DNA of 22,147 bases from contig CALVPW010000027.1 in NCBI GenBank assembly GCA_944354085.1, positions 1 through 22,147 on the forward strand. The letters run 5' to 3'. A program made the translations under genes and the position numbers. Positions 1-7,161 of this stretch are shown here, piece by piece. Position 1 is the first letter of the stretch, and the number at the start of each line of letters is the position of its first letter. Under the pieces are notes generated by a model that did not search any database, was not told where the DNA came from, and saw only the letters and a list, made by a program, of their open reading frames with translations. This DNA comes from an uncultured Clostridia bacterium (lineage in GTDB: Bacteria > Bacillota > Clostridia > Christensenellales > Borkfalkiaceae).

Positions 1-113
1 ATCTCGGGCACGCAGTCCAAAAGCTCCTTGGAGGAGAGCGCGGGCTCCAGCCCGTTCCCCATATTGCGGGAGGCGATCGTACCGCCCGTTGCGATGATAA
101 GGATGTGTTTCAT
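1..113 (-). CDS. L-asparaginase, N-terminal part (cut by window edge)
   Basis: Only the first 37 residues are inside the window. They begin MKHILIIATGGTIAS, the first beta strand and active-site loop of the asparaginase/glutaminase family. The family hydrolyses L-asparagine to aspartate and ammonia, and Thr12 in the TGGTIAS motif would be the nucleophile. The start is the ATG at 113, with AGGAG about 16-20 bases upstream inside the end of the preceding gene, whose stop codon lies only 3 bases away, so translation is probably coupled. There is no clear signal peptide, which favours a cytoplasmic type I enzyme, but too little sequence is present to separate AnsA from AnsB-like or amidotransferase-associated members. 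Confidence 0.82.
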   Translation of the reverse strand, partial: MKHILIIATGGTIASRNMGNGLEPALSSKELLDCVPE

Positions 114-116
114 ATC

Positions 117-719
117 CTAACGTAAGATCTCCTTTAACCTCTCTTTGGCGTCTTCTTCCGCAAAAAGCGCCCTGCCGTATCCGCATATGCTAAGCGCGCC
201 CCGCACCAGGTCCGCGGGGAGCGCCCCGTCGCGCACGCCCGCAAGGAGAAGAAGATATGCGCCCACCATGTCCGCATCCGTCCCGAAAACGAGCGCCGCG
301 CCCCGCATTTTTGCGAGCGCGGAGAGCACTTGCTCTGCGCCGAGGCGCATATCGCAGAACGCGGTCACGCCGTAGCTTTTGAGCGGTTCCCTTGCCGCCG
401 CGGGGCACGCTTTGCCGACGAGGACGCGCCCGAAACGCGTATAATGCTTTTCGTCGTAACGGACGCCGCCGAGTTCGGAAAAGACGGCGCCGCCCGCCGT
501 GAGTTTGCGCGCCCCTTCGCGCGCGGCGACGCACTTCAAAAAGGGGAGCGGCGGCACGGAAGAGAGCTGTTCCACCACGGCGCGCTGCAATTTATCGTGC
601 ACGCCGACGGGCGCAAGCACCCGCTCCCCCACTCTGAGCGCGAACGCGCTCGCGTACCAATAGACGCGATCGCAAAGATTGACGTCTTCCGCAAAGCGGA
701 GCGCCGCGTACGTTACCAT
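117..719 (-). CDS. Protein with a tyrosine-phosphatase-like fold lacking the catalytic cysteine
   Basis: The 200-residue protein starts at the ATG at 719. This ATG sits in an ATGGTAA overlap with the stop of the upstream nucleotidyltransferase, and the frame extends further upstream only as shadow sequence. Residues 1-60 (LCDRVYWY...VGERVLAPVG) resemble small beta-barrel domains such as the PriA N-terminus. Residues 73-125 follow the Y_phosphatase2/DSP pattern: LGG near 83-85, FGRVLVG near 96-102 and SYGVTAFCDMR at 115-125. Where C-x5-R is expected, at about 144-153, the protein has VFGTDADMVG, followed by the usual LLLLAGV helix. The Cys and Arg are therefore absent, so no phosphatase activity is expected. 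A binding or scaffold role, or an unrelated fold, are both possible. The assignment is by pattern only and is tentative. Confidence 0.55.
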   Translation of the reverse strand: MVTYAALRFAEDVNLCDRVYWYASAFALRVGERVLAPVGVHDKLQRAVVEQLSSVPPLPFLKCVAAREGARKLTAGGAVFSELGGVRYDEKHYTRFGRVLVGKACPAAAREPLKSYGVTAFCDMRLGAEQVLSALAKMRGAALVFGTDADMVGAYLLLLAGVRDGALPADLVRGALSICGYGRALFAEEDAKERLKEILR

Positions 720-1507
720 TCGTTGGGGAAGGGCGGATCGGCGCGCAGCCACCAATCCTCGTAATATTTGACGTACTGCGAGCAGCTCTCGCTCACGTCG
801 TCGTTGAGCGGCAGTCCGCTCTGCGTCCAAAACGCCTGCACGAACGCTTCGCACTTCTCCGCGGAGATATCGCTGAGAAACGCCCGCCCCAGCTCCAAAA
901 TATTTTCGGGGCGCTTTTTGCAGGCGCGCACCGTCTCTTCGAGGCGGCGGTTGCAGGGAAAGAGCGCGCGGTTCTCGATGAGGATGAGGCGGTACACGCT
1001 GTATACGATCTCCTGCGCGAGGTGCGCCCGCATATAGGCGTTGTCCTCGGGCACGATGTTGAGAAAGTACCCGCGGTTGAGCTGCAGATTGGCGCAAAAA
1101 CAGGCGATCTTATCGGCGACGGTGTGCTCGGGATATCGTTCGATCGCTGCGACGAGCGCGGGGATCGCATCGTCCTTCGTGCACAGCACCCGCGCCTTGA
1201 CGTAGGCGTTGCGCGTGGGCTCGCTCGCATCGGCGGCGGCGCGCTCCAGCATGGCTTTCGTCTTGTATTTGATATCGAAATAGCCGCCCTCGTACGTGCA
1301 ATGCCCCAAAATGACCTCGGCAAGGCGGTTCTCCGCCGCCAGCGCGGCATACCGTTCCTCGGTGACGACGATGACGGCGTCGATATCCGAATCGGGGCGG
1401 GCGTTGCCTTTGACGGTGGAGCCGTCCAAAACGACGGCGATGACGCCCTCCTGCCCCTCGAAAAATTCTTTGAGTTTTTGTGCGCTCTCTTCGTGATGCT
1501 TGTACAT
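713..1507 (-). CDS. Nucleotidyltransferase-domain protein
   Basis: The 264-residue protein starts at the ATG at 1507, with GGAGA just upstream; the longer frame would run through the promoter. Residues 29-43 read GSTVKGNARPDSDID, the hG[GS]...DxD signature of the polymerase-beta nucleotidyltransferase superfamily. Gly29-Ser30 would hold the triphosphate, and Asp41 and Asp43 would bind metal. The remainder is mostly helical, ending in a Trp-rich tail (YYEDWWLRADPPFPNEW). Members of this group transfer NMP to antibiotics, proteins or nucleotides, and the substrate cannot be read from this sequence. The gene heads a three-gene unit with the phosphatase-like protein and asparaginase, driven by the promoter at 1546-1574. 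Confidence 0.78.
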   Translation of the reverse strand: MYKHHEESAQKLKEFFEGQEGVIAVVLDGSTVKGNARPDSDIDAVIVVTEERYAALAAENRLAEVILGHCTYEGGYFDIKYKTKAMLERAAADASEPTRNAYVKARVLCTKDDAIPALVAAIERYPEHTVADKIACFCANLQLNRGYFLNIVPEDNAYMRAHLAQEIVYSVYRLILIENRALFPCNRRLEETVRACKKRPENILELGRAFLSDISAEKCEAFVQAFWTQSGLPLNDDVSESCSQYVKYYEDWWLRADPPFPNEW

Positions 1508-1545
1508 GATCGTCTCCGCTGTTTGTTCCCCATATGTTTTTATAC

Positions 1546-1574
1546 AGTATAGCACATATACGGCGCGCTTGCAA
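1546..1574 (-). promoter_or_regulatory. Sigma-A-type promoter of the nucleotidyltransferase unit
   Basis: On the minus strand TTGCAA (1569-1574) and TATACT (1546-1551) are separated by exactly 17 bases. The predicted transcript starts about 30-35 bases before the ATG at 1507. The promoter begins only about 24 bases beyond the stop of the Wzz-like gene, so the two units can be expressed separately. Confidence 0.75.
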
Positions 1575-1598
1575 GAGAAAACGCGCACGGCGGCGCGC

Positions 1599-2801
1599 TC
1601 ATCCGTTTGCGGGCTGCGGCGCGGCGGGCACTTTTGCACGGCGGGCGCGCTCGACGGCGCACACGATCGTACAAGCCGCCAAAAAGGCGACGATAAAGGC
1701 TGCCGCCCCCGCGAGGACGAGGTCGACGTCCCCTTCCGCGGCGGGCGTGCGGCGCTCGGTCACGACCTCGGTATTGTCCTCGTAGATCGCCATCGTCACC
1801 TCTTTGAGCGCCGCGGCAGCGCTCCCCAGAGCGGCGTACGCCTCGTCGAGCGAAGCGGCGATCGCGCGTACCTCCGCCTCGCTGAGCGCCCCGCTCCCGT
1901 CGTCCGTCTCCGACGTGAGAAATCCCCCCAGCTGCACGGCGATGGCGGCGTTGCGCGCCAGATAGCGTTCGACGGGCGCGGAAGACGCCGTCGGCTCGCC
2001 AAATCCGCGGATGATCGCCTCGTTGCGCGCATACTCCTCTTTGAGTGCCGCGCGGCGGGAAGCGACCGCCGCGGCGACGTCCCCCGCAGGCACGATCCTG
2101 CCCGCGCCGCTTCGTTCGATGCGCTCGGAAAGCGCCTCCTGCGCACTCACGCCCAGCGCCGCCCCCGCCTCCGCGCGGAAATTGCCGAGCGTTTTATGTG
2201 CTTCGCCCGCCTGCACCCGATAGGCGCCCGAATAGGCGGCGATCCAACCGTCGTACGACGTGAGAAGGGTGGCGCGCAGCGCCTTCAAAAGCGAGAGCCG
2301 CTCTTCGAGCGAGGCGGCGGCGTACGCCTCCCCCTCCACCGAATAATCGAGCGACGCGGCGCTTTGGCGCACCCGTTCCGCAGCCTCATTTGCGACGGCG
2401 TGCAAAAACGCCGCCGCCTGATCGGCGTCCTTAAAATACCGCCCCTGTACGCGCAGCGTATAGCCCGCCTCGCCCGACGTGAGCGTGACCGCGTCCGCCG
2501 CAAGCATCGCCTGCGTATCCACGCTTTGCAGCGCCTGCGAGGCGCACGCCGCCGCGAGCGCCTCTTCCGAGAGGATATCCGCACTGTAAAAGGGCGTCCC
2601 GTCGGCATATTGCCCCGTTTCCGAGACGGGCCCCGTGAGCGCGAACGTGAGACTGTACGTCACCGTACGGCGATTGAGCCACAGCCCGAACACGAGCACG
2701 ACGGCGGCTGCCGCCGCGAGCGCCGCGCCCAGCACCCAAAACAAGTGCTTTTTGACGTATCCCGCGATCTCCGAAAAGGTGATCCCTGCTTCTTCTTCCA
2801 T
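1599..2801 (-). CDS. Wzz-like two-span membrane protein
   Basis: The 400-residue protein starts at the ATG at 2801, with GGAGG at 2807-2811; an upstream in-frame TTG overlaps that site and is unlikely. A short cytoplasmic N-terminus (MEEEAGITFSEIAGYVKKH) is followed by a membrane span at about residues 20-45. A long, Ala/Glu-rich, probably coiled extracytoplasmic region of about 300 residues comes next, then a second span near 357-380 and a short basic tail. This layout matches Wzz/YveK-type chain-length determinants, which set polysaccharide length with a tyrosine kinase or polymerase. No polysaccharide genes or kinase sit beside it, and the usual proline-rich motif before the second span is weak. 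The family call is therefore from topology rather than clear homology. Confidence 0.6.
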   Translation of the reverse strand: MEEEAGITFSEIAGYVKKHLFWVLGAALAAAAAVVLVFGLWLNRRTVTYSLTFALTGPVSETGQYADGTPFYSADILSEEALAAACASQALQSVDTQAMLAADAVTLTSGEAGYTLRVQGRYFKDADQAAAFLHAVANEAAERVRQSAASLDYSVEGEAYAAASLEERLSLLKALRATLLTSYDGWIAAYSGAYRVQAGEAHKTLGNFRAEAGAALGVSAQEALSERIERSGAGRIVPAGDVAAAVASRRAALKEEYARNEAIIRGFGEPTASSAPVERYLARNAAIAVQLGGFLTSETDDGSGALSEAEVRAIAASLDEAYAALGSAAAALKEVTMAIYEDNTEVVTERRTPAAEGDVDLVLAGAAAFIVAFLAACTIVCAVERARRAKVPAAPQPANG

Positions 2802-2806
2802 AACGA

Positions 2807-2936
2807 CCTCCAAAAAAGAAAGAGGACTGCGCAGAACGCGCGTCCTCTTTGGTATCCGTGATCTTATTTGGGGGCTCGCGCCCCTTGTTCCCTTGCAGCG
2901 GGATAAAAACCTGTCCCGCAGGCGTTTATTGTGCCG
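2807..2936 (-). promoter_or_regulatory. Three-hairpin leader ending in a terminator-like stem and RBS
   Basis: Between the mreB-like stop and the Wzz-like start, the minus strand holds three hairpins in a row. The first pairs GCGGGA with TCCCGC (2898-2919). The second is GGGGC-GCGA-GCCCC with a GNRA loop (2871-2884). The third pairs AAAGAGGAC with GTCCTCTTT (2819-2850), has an inner GCGC/GCGC stem, and is followed by CTTTTTT. The GGAGG of the next gene begins at once after the T-run. It may simply terminate the ppx-maf-mreB unit, but the arrangement also suits an attenuator. No known riboswitch core was recognised. Confidence 0.55.
2812..2850 (-). terminator. Intrinsic terminator or attenuator after the mreB-like gene
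   Basis: A 9-bp stem AAAGAGGAC/GTCCTCTTT, prolonged by an inner GCGC stem, is followed on the minus strand by six T residues. It ends directly before the ribosome-binding site of the Wzz-like gene. Confidence 0.7.
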
Positions 2937-3923
2937 CTATTCCATCTCGATGCGGCTGAGCAGCGCAACGTTCCCGACCGCCCTGCCGCCGCCGAGCACG
3001 ATCGCCATCTGCGGATCGGCGGGGATATGCGCCTCCATCTGCAGCCTGTTTGCGATATAGTCGGCAAACCCCGCGATGCCCGCGACGCCGCCCGCCAAAA
3101 ACACGCCGTTTTTGACCATGGCAGCGGAGACCTCCGCAGGAAGTTTTTTTAAGAGCAGCTCGGCGTACTCCGCGATCTTGTCCACATATACGCGGATGGG
3201 AAAGAGGATATCCGCCGAAGAGACCGCAACGGCGCGGGGCTTGCCCGTGGTGACGTCGCGCCCGTTGACGATGGTGCTCTGATTGTCCCCTTCGATGAGG
3301 CTCCCCACCGTATTTTTGAGCTTTTCGCTCGTGGCGGCGCCGATCTTGAGGTTATACGTTTCGGCAATATGATCGATGATGTGCACGTCCATGTTGTTGC
3401 CGCCCACGTTCATCGTAAACCCCGCGATGATACCGTCCAGCGAGAACACCGCCGCGCTCGTCCTGCCCGCGCCCACGTCGAGCGCGAACACGGGGTTGGA
3501 TTCGGAGAGCGGGACGTCCTGCCCGAGCGCCGCAAGATAGGGCGTTTCGGCAAAGCGCACGCGGGAGAGCCCGACCGACTTTGCCACGCGGCAATATGCC
3601 TCGCGCAGCGCCGCCGACGCGGCGCACGGCACGCAGAAGAGCACTTCCGCCGCGAACGTCCGCCGCGTGACCTTTCCCATAAAGTATTCCAAGAGCGCCG
3701 CGGCGTACCTTTCGTTGACGATCTCCCCCTCGTACACGGGGAAGCATACGTCGGTCAATTCCGCCGTTTTCCCGAGCAGCCGCTTTGCCTCGTTGCCGAA
3801 GGCGCGGATCTCCCCCGTCTCCTTTTGTACGGTGACGCAGGTCGCCTCCGCGAGCACGATGCCGCTGCCGATCTTATAAATTTTCGTGACCGCAGTCCCG
3901 AAGTCGATTGCAAGCCTGAGCAT
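2937..3923 (-). CDS. Divergent MreB/Mbl-family actin-like protein
   Basis: The 328-residue protein starts at the ATG at 3923, with AAGGAG seven bases upstream. MreB-type proteins form ATP-dependent filaments under the membrane and guide cell-wall synthesis. The actin-fold landmarks are present in order. Phosphate loop 1 is IDFGTAVTKIY (residues 6-16, canonical DLGTANTLVY), and ETPYLAALG lies at 126-134 (canonical EEPMAAAIG). Phosphate loop 2 is DVGAGRTSAAV (149-159, canonical DIGGGTTE), followed by NVGGNNMDVHIIDHI at about 172-186. Loop 2 is altered (GAGRT), so nucleotide handling may differ. It follows maf by 9 bases. maf-mreB linkage is common in Firmicutes, but mreC and mreD do not follow here. 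It could be an Mbl/MreBH-like paralogue rather than the main MreB. Confidence 0.82.
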   Translation of the reverse strand: MLRLAIDFGTAVTKIYKIGSGIVLAEATCVTVQKETGEIRAFGNEAKRLLGKTAELTDVCFPVYEGEIVNERYAAALLEYFMGKVTRRTFAAEVLFCVPCAASAALREAYCRVAKSVGLSRVRFAETPYLAALGQDVPLSESNPVFALDVGAGRTSAAVFSLDGIIAGFTMNVGGNNMDVHIIDHIAETYNLKIGAATSEKLKNTVGSLIEGDNQSTIVNGRDVTTGKPRAVAVSSADILFPIRVYVDKIAEYAELLLKKLPAEVSAAMVKNGVFLAGGVAGIAGFADYIANRLQMEAHIPADPQMAIVLGGGRAVGNVALLSRIEME

Positions 3924-3932
3924 AAGATCTCC

Positions 3933-4487
3933 TTAAATGAGCGCAGCTTCCCTTAAAAGCGCCGTCACGCGCTCCATGGGAAGCCCCACAACGTTTGTAA
4001 AACTCCCCTCGTACCGTTCGACGAGAGGATATCCGTCCTGGATGCCGTACGCGCCCGCCTTGTCGAGCGGCAGCCCGCTCTCCACATAGGCGCCGATGAG
4101 CTCCTCTTCGAGCGGGCGGAAATACACCCGCGTCTCCACCGCGTCCGTCAAACGCAGCGTCGGCGTGAGCAGGCACACGCCCGTATAGACCGTGTGCATC
4201 TTCCCGCTCAGCGCGCGGAGCATGCGCGCCGCGTCCGCCTTGTCCTTGGGTTTCCCGAGGATGCGGTCCCCGAGCGCGACGACGGTATCGGCGCCGAGCA
4301 CCGCGTCCGTGTTGCGGCGGGCGAACACTTCCTCCGCTTTCCCGCATGCAAAGGCGAGCGCCGTTTCCCGTGCGGGGAGCGCGGCGCCCTCTTCTTTGAA
4401 CGCGGAAGGTTCTACGACGATATCCCGCACCAGCGCGCTCAAAAGCTGCTTGCGGCGCGGGGAATTGCTGGCTAAAATCAGTTTCAC
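3933..4487 (-). CDS. maf: Maf-family nucleotide pyrophosphatase
   Basis: The 184-residue protein has the usual Maf length. It starts at a GTG at 4487 that overlaps the TGA of ppx in a GTGA junction, indicating translational coupling. Maf enzymes hydrolyse non-canonical or canonical NTPs to NMP plus pyrophosphate and are linked to septum control. Visible motifs are SNSPRR at residues 7-12, GADTVV at 65-70 with the likely catalytic Asp67, GKPKD at 79-82, YTGVCLL near 101-107, and the C-terminal GSFTNVVGLP. The reading frame stays open far upstream inside ppx, but that part reads as Arg/His-rich shadow sequence and is not part of the gene. Confidence 0.93.
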   Translation of the reverse strand: MKLILASNSPRRKQLLSALVRDIVVEPSAFKEEGAALPARETALAFACGKAEEVFARRNTDAVLGADTVVALGDRILGKPKDKADAARMLRALSGKMHTVYTGVCLLTPTLRLTDAVETRVYFRPLEEELIGAYVESGLPLDKAGAYGIQDGYPLVERYEGSFTNVVGLPMERVTALLREAALI

Positions 4488-6031
4488 AAGATCTCTAAAT
4501 TCTTTTTGAAGGTGCGTTTGAATTCGCCGCCCGCGGCAAGCGCCTGGCGGATCTCCAGCGCCGCGTCGCCCGCGAGTTCCGTCTTCATGATGACGGAATC
4601 GCCCAAAACGTCGCAGTTGATGCCCGTGACGACGCCCGTCCCGCTGCGGTCGAGCGCCTCGCCGATGCGCAGCAGCACGCCGAGCTTTTTGACGACGTCG
4701 ACGTCCTCTTCGCTGACGATATCGCGGTATTTTGCCCATTCCGCGGGGGAGATATCTTCCTTTTTGTGGCAGCCCGCCACAAAGGCGGCGAGCACGATCT
4801 CGCGGTGGGTCGCCCCGCAGATGCCCGCGTTCAGGATCATGTAGCGGCTGTGCTGGGGGTGCCCGTAGTAGCGCACGCGCAGCCCGCAGTCGTGCAGGCT
4901 GGCTGCGATCTTGAGCACTTTGAGATACACGCGCGGGAATTTGTGCAGCACGCGCAGCTGTTTGAAGAGCTGGATAGAAAGGCGCACCGTGTGCTCGACG
5001 TGCCGTTCGTCGCACCCGTAGTACTTGACGAGGGTGTTGAGCGAATAGCTCAATACGTCGAGGATGGGGCGCTCCACCGTCTGCGGCACCGCCTGGTTGA
5101 ACATGATGCCCTCGCGGAGGCCGTACCCGCCCACCGTGAACGATTCGACGTGCAGATAGTCGGTGAACGATTTGATGATGGCGAGCGCGGCGGGCATGAT
5201 GTCGGCACGGGCGGGCGAGAGCCCGCGGATGCGCTTGCGCTTTTCCACGTCCAAAACGCGCACCATCTCGTAAATGGAGCGGAAATCCTCCACCGCGAAC
5301 GAATAGTTGTGCACGGTGTTGAGCGGATATTTTTTGACGAGGCGGTTGATCTTGTACAGATTGCGGAAAGAACCGCCCACGCCGATCATCTGGACGTCGG
5401 GCTCCACCTCGGAGAGCCATTCGATCTTTTTGAACTGCTCGGTGAAGAACTCCTCGATCTTCGCCGTCTGCTCTTCGGGCGGGACGCCGGGATCGGCGAA
5501 AAGATCGGTGAGCGTGACCGCGCCGAACGCGAGCGTCGCATAATGCAAAATGTTGCGGCGGTTGTAGTAGATGACCTTGGTGGAGCCGCCGCCGATCTCC
5601 AAAATGATCCCCTTGGGGATATCCATGGAGTTGATGACGCCGCGGTAAACGAGCGTCGCTTCCTCCTCTTCGGAGAGGACGTCGACGCGGATGCCGCAGG
5701 TCGCCTGGATCTCGTCCAAAAACGAGCGCTGATTTTTGGCGCGGCGGACGGCGGCGGTCGCCACCGCGATGATGCGCTCCGCCCCGCGGGCGTCGCACAG
5801 GCGTTTGAACATTTTTAACGTGCGGATGGTCTCCGCCACGCGCTGCGGCTTCAAAAAGCCGTCGCGCTCCATATCTTGTCCGAGGCGCACGCTCTCTTTG
5901 AGCTCGTCCTCGACCATAAAATGATTGTCCCCGAACAGCTGCACGATCACGAGACGGGCGGAATTCGACCCCAGATCGATGATCCCGATCTTTTCCGCCT
6001 GCCGCGCCTCAATTTCGACTGTTTTTTCCAT
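4484..6031 (-). CDS. Ppx/GppA exopolyphosphatase / guanosine pentaphosphate phosphatase
   Basis: The 515-residue protein starts at the ATG at 6031. The family removes terminal phosphates from polyphosphate or converts pppGpp to ppGpp. The ASKHA ATPase fold shows GIIDLGSNSARL at 16-27, ATAAVRRAKN at 91-100, a LSEEEEATLVYRG segment at 119-131 that holds the likely catalytic Glu, and EIGGGSTKV at 145-153. The C-terminal third carries the HD-like helical domain, with ASLHDCG followed by GHPQHSRYMIL. That gives a full-length domain order, unlike the short two-domain enzymes of about 300 residues. The RBS is weak, and the 5' leader is about 120 bases from the promoter at 6157-6185. It is the first gene of the ppx-maf-mreB unit. 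Which substrate it prefers cannot be decided from the sequence. Confidence 0.9.
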   Translation of the reverse strand: MEKTVEIEARQAEKIGIIDLGSNSARLVIVQLFGDNHFMVEDELKESVRLGQDMERDGFLKPQRVAETIRTLKMFKRLCDARGAERIIAVATAAVRRAKNQRSFLDEIQATCGIRVDVLSEEEEATLVYRGVINSMDIPKGIILEIGGGSTKVIYYNRRNILHYATLAFGAVTLTDLFADPGVPPEEQTAKIEEFFTEQFKKIEWLSEVEPDVQMIGVGGSFRNLYKINRLVKKYPLNTVHNYSFAVEDFRSIYEMVRVLDVEKRKRIRGLSPARADIMPAALAIIKSFTDYLHVESFTVGGYGLREGIMFNQAVPQTVERPILDVLSYSLNTLVKYYGCDERHVEHTVRLSIQLFKQLRVLHKFPRVYLKVLKIAASLHDCGLRVRYYGHPQHSRYMILNAGICGATHREIVLAAFVAGCHKKEDISPAEWAKYRDIVSEEDVDVVKKLGVLLRIGEALDRSGTGVVTGINCDVLGDSVIMKTELAGDAALEIRQALAAGGEFKRTFKKNLEIL

Positions 6032-6156
6032 GACGTTCCAACCTTTTTTCCGTGTGAGATTTCGGGCATCCCCGCCCGATCAGGAGAACGCGGGAGCATG
6101 CATATTTTTCTCGTACACTCGACAATGCCCCTATTCTGAATTTTGAACCTGCCACT

Positions 6157-6185
6157 ATTTTAACACAGGTTTGGGGGTTTGTCTA
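6157..6185 (-). promoter_or_regulatory. Promoter of the ppx-maf-mreB unit
   Basis: On the minus strand TAGACA (6180-6185) and TAAAAT (6157-6162) are 17 bases apart. The implied untranslated leader is about 120 bases and contains a small CGGGC/GCCCG hairpin near 6064-6080. The promoter lies just downstream of the second TSUP gene, after which no clear terminator is seen. Confidence 0.65.
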
Positions 6186-6218
6186 TACCCTTTTGAAAAA
6201 AAGTTTGGCGAATATGCG

Positions 6219-6584
6219 TCATTTTTGCGTAAAAAGTGCGTCCCGCAAGCGGAAAAACGCCAAAACGATAAGAAAGGCGCCAAAGCCCTTTTCCAGCGCG
6301 TCGGCGGGAAGGTGCGCCGCCGCGAGCGCGCCGAGCGCCGAGAAGGCGAGCGCGGGCAGCGCGAGCGGCAGAAGCCCGCGCCCCTTTACGAGCCCCGCCT
6401 TGGCGTGGATGGAGAGCGCGAGCGCCGCCATCGGCAAAAACGCGACGAGATTCAGCCCCTGCGCCGCGGGCTGCGGAACGCCGAACAGGGTCAAGAGCGG
6501 GATGAGCGCCGTCCCACCGCCCATCCCCATCCCGCCGAGCACGCCGCCCAGAAAACCGCATATGAACAGCAGCAAAAACGCCAT
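6219..6584 (-). CDS. TauE/SafE (TSUP) family transporter, half-size, second gene
   Basis: The 121-residue hydrophobic protein starts MAFLLLFICGFLGGVLGGMGMGGG. The ATG at 6584 shares its A with the TAA of the first half gene (TAATG), so the two are translated together. The Gly-rich turn GGVLGGMGMGGGTALIPLL is typical of one half of a sulfite exporter TauE/SafE protein. About four membrane helices fit. The family exports sulfite, sulfoacetate or related organosulfur anions, though the substrate here is unknown. A full-length TSUP protein has about 250 residues with two such halves, so this product probably pairs with the product of 6584-6946. Confidence 0.82.
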   Translation of the reverse strand: MAFLLLFICGFLGGVLGGMGMGGGTALIPLLTLFGVPQPAAQGLNLVAFLPMAALALSIHAKAGLVKGRGLLPLALPALAFSALGALAAAHLPADALEKGFGAFLIVLAFFRLRDALFTQK

Positions 6585-6946
6585 TATATGACCGCCTTGA
6601 CGCCCGCGGCGAGCATGAGCGCGGCAAACAGCACGCCCAAAAAGCGGGCGGGGAGCACGGGCAGAAGTTTTGCGCCCAGCGCGCCGCCCGCCGTCACCCC
6701 CGCCGCCACGGGCAGCAGCGCCGAAAGCCCGACGAGCCCCGCCCAAAGGTACACCGCCGCGCTCACGAGACAGGCGGGCAGGATGAGCGCGATGGCGGTC
6801 GCGTGCGCCGCGGCGCTCCCGCGCCCCTCGATGCGCTCCAAAAGAGGCACGGCGATCATGCCGCCGCCCCCGCCGAACAGCCCGTTCGCGAGCCCCACCG
6901 CGCTCCCGCCCAGCATACGGGAAACCGCCTTGTTTTGCGTCTGCAT
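6584..6946 (-). CDS. TauE/SafE (TSUP) family transporter, half-size, first gene
   Basis: The 120-residue membrane protein starts at the ATG at 6946, behind a strong GGGAGGGAG ribosome-binding site; the longer frame upstream has no support. The segment GGSAVGLANGLFGGGGGMIAVPLLE is the TSUP half-repeat signature, followed by about three further hydrophobic helices (ALILPACLVSAAVYLWAGL, ALLPVAAGVTAGGALGA, FLGVLFAALMLAAGV). It overlaps the next half by one base. Together the two genes supply the normal TSUP length, so a heterodimer with opposite or parallel half topologies is likely. A frameshifted single gene is less likely, because both halves have intact starts, and this one a good RBS. Confidence 0.83.
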   Translation of the reverse strand: MQTQNKAVSRMLGGSAVGLANGLFGGGGGMIAVPLLERIEGRGSAAAHATAIALILPACLVSAAVYLWAGLVGLSALLPVAAGVTAGGALGAKLLPVLPARFLGVLFAALMLAAGVKAVI

Positions 6947-7064
6947 CTTTTTCTCCCTCCCCCGCCCGCCGCGCGGGCAAAAGCCTTTTGCAGGAGTTTG
7001 CGCAAAAAGAGCAAAAATTTCCCCTTCTTTTGGCGAAATCCTCACGAATTTCACGCGGAAATGC

Positions 7065-7093
7065 TTGCCTTGCACGCCGTTTTATATTAAAAT
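7065..7093 (+). promoter_or_regulatory. Promoter of the large lipoprotein gene
   Basis: TTGCCT (7065-7070) and TAAAAT (7088-7093) are separated by 17 bases in an AT-rich island. The implied leader to the ATG at 7162 is about 60 bases. The same 215-base gap (6947-7161) must also hold the minus-strand promoter of the TSUP pair, which I could not place with confidence. Confidence 0.65.
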
Positions 7094-7161
7094 AGAGAAG
7101 TATTTCGAAAAAATCGGCGGTATGCGCCCGACGCGCGGATCCGCCTGCAAAAGGAATCGGT

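Noticed and set aside
720..1097. Upstream in-frame extension of the phosphatase-like protein
   Set aside because: It overlaps the nucleotidyltransferase in another frame and has shadow composition; the ATGGTAA junction at 713-719 is a normal coupled start.
4488..5798. Upstream in-frame extension of maf
   Set aside because: It reads as Arg/His/Pro-rich shadow sequence inside ppx; the Maf fold starts at the GTG at 4487.
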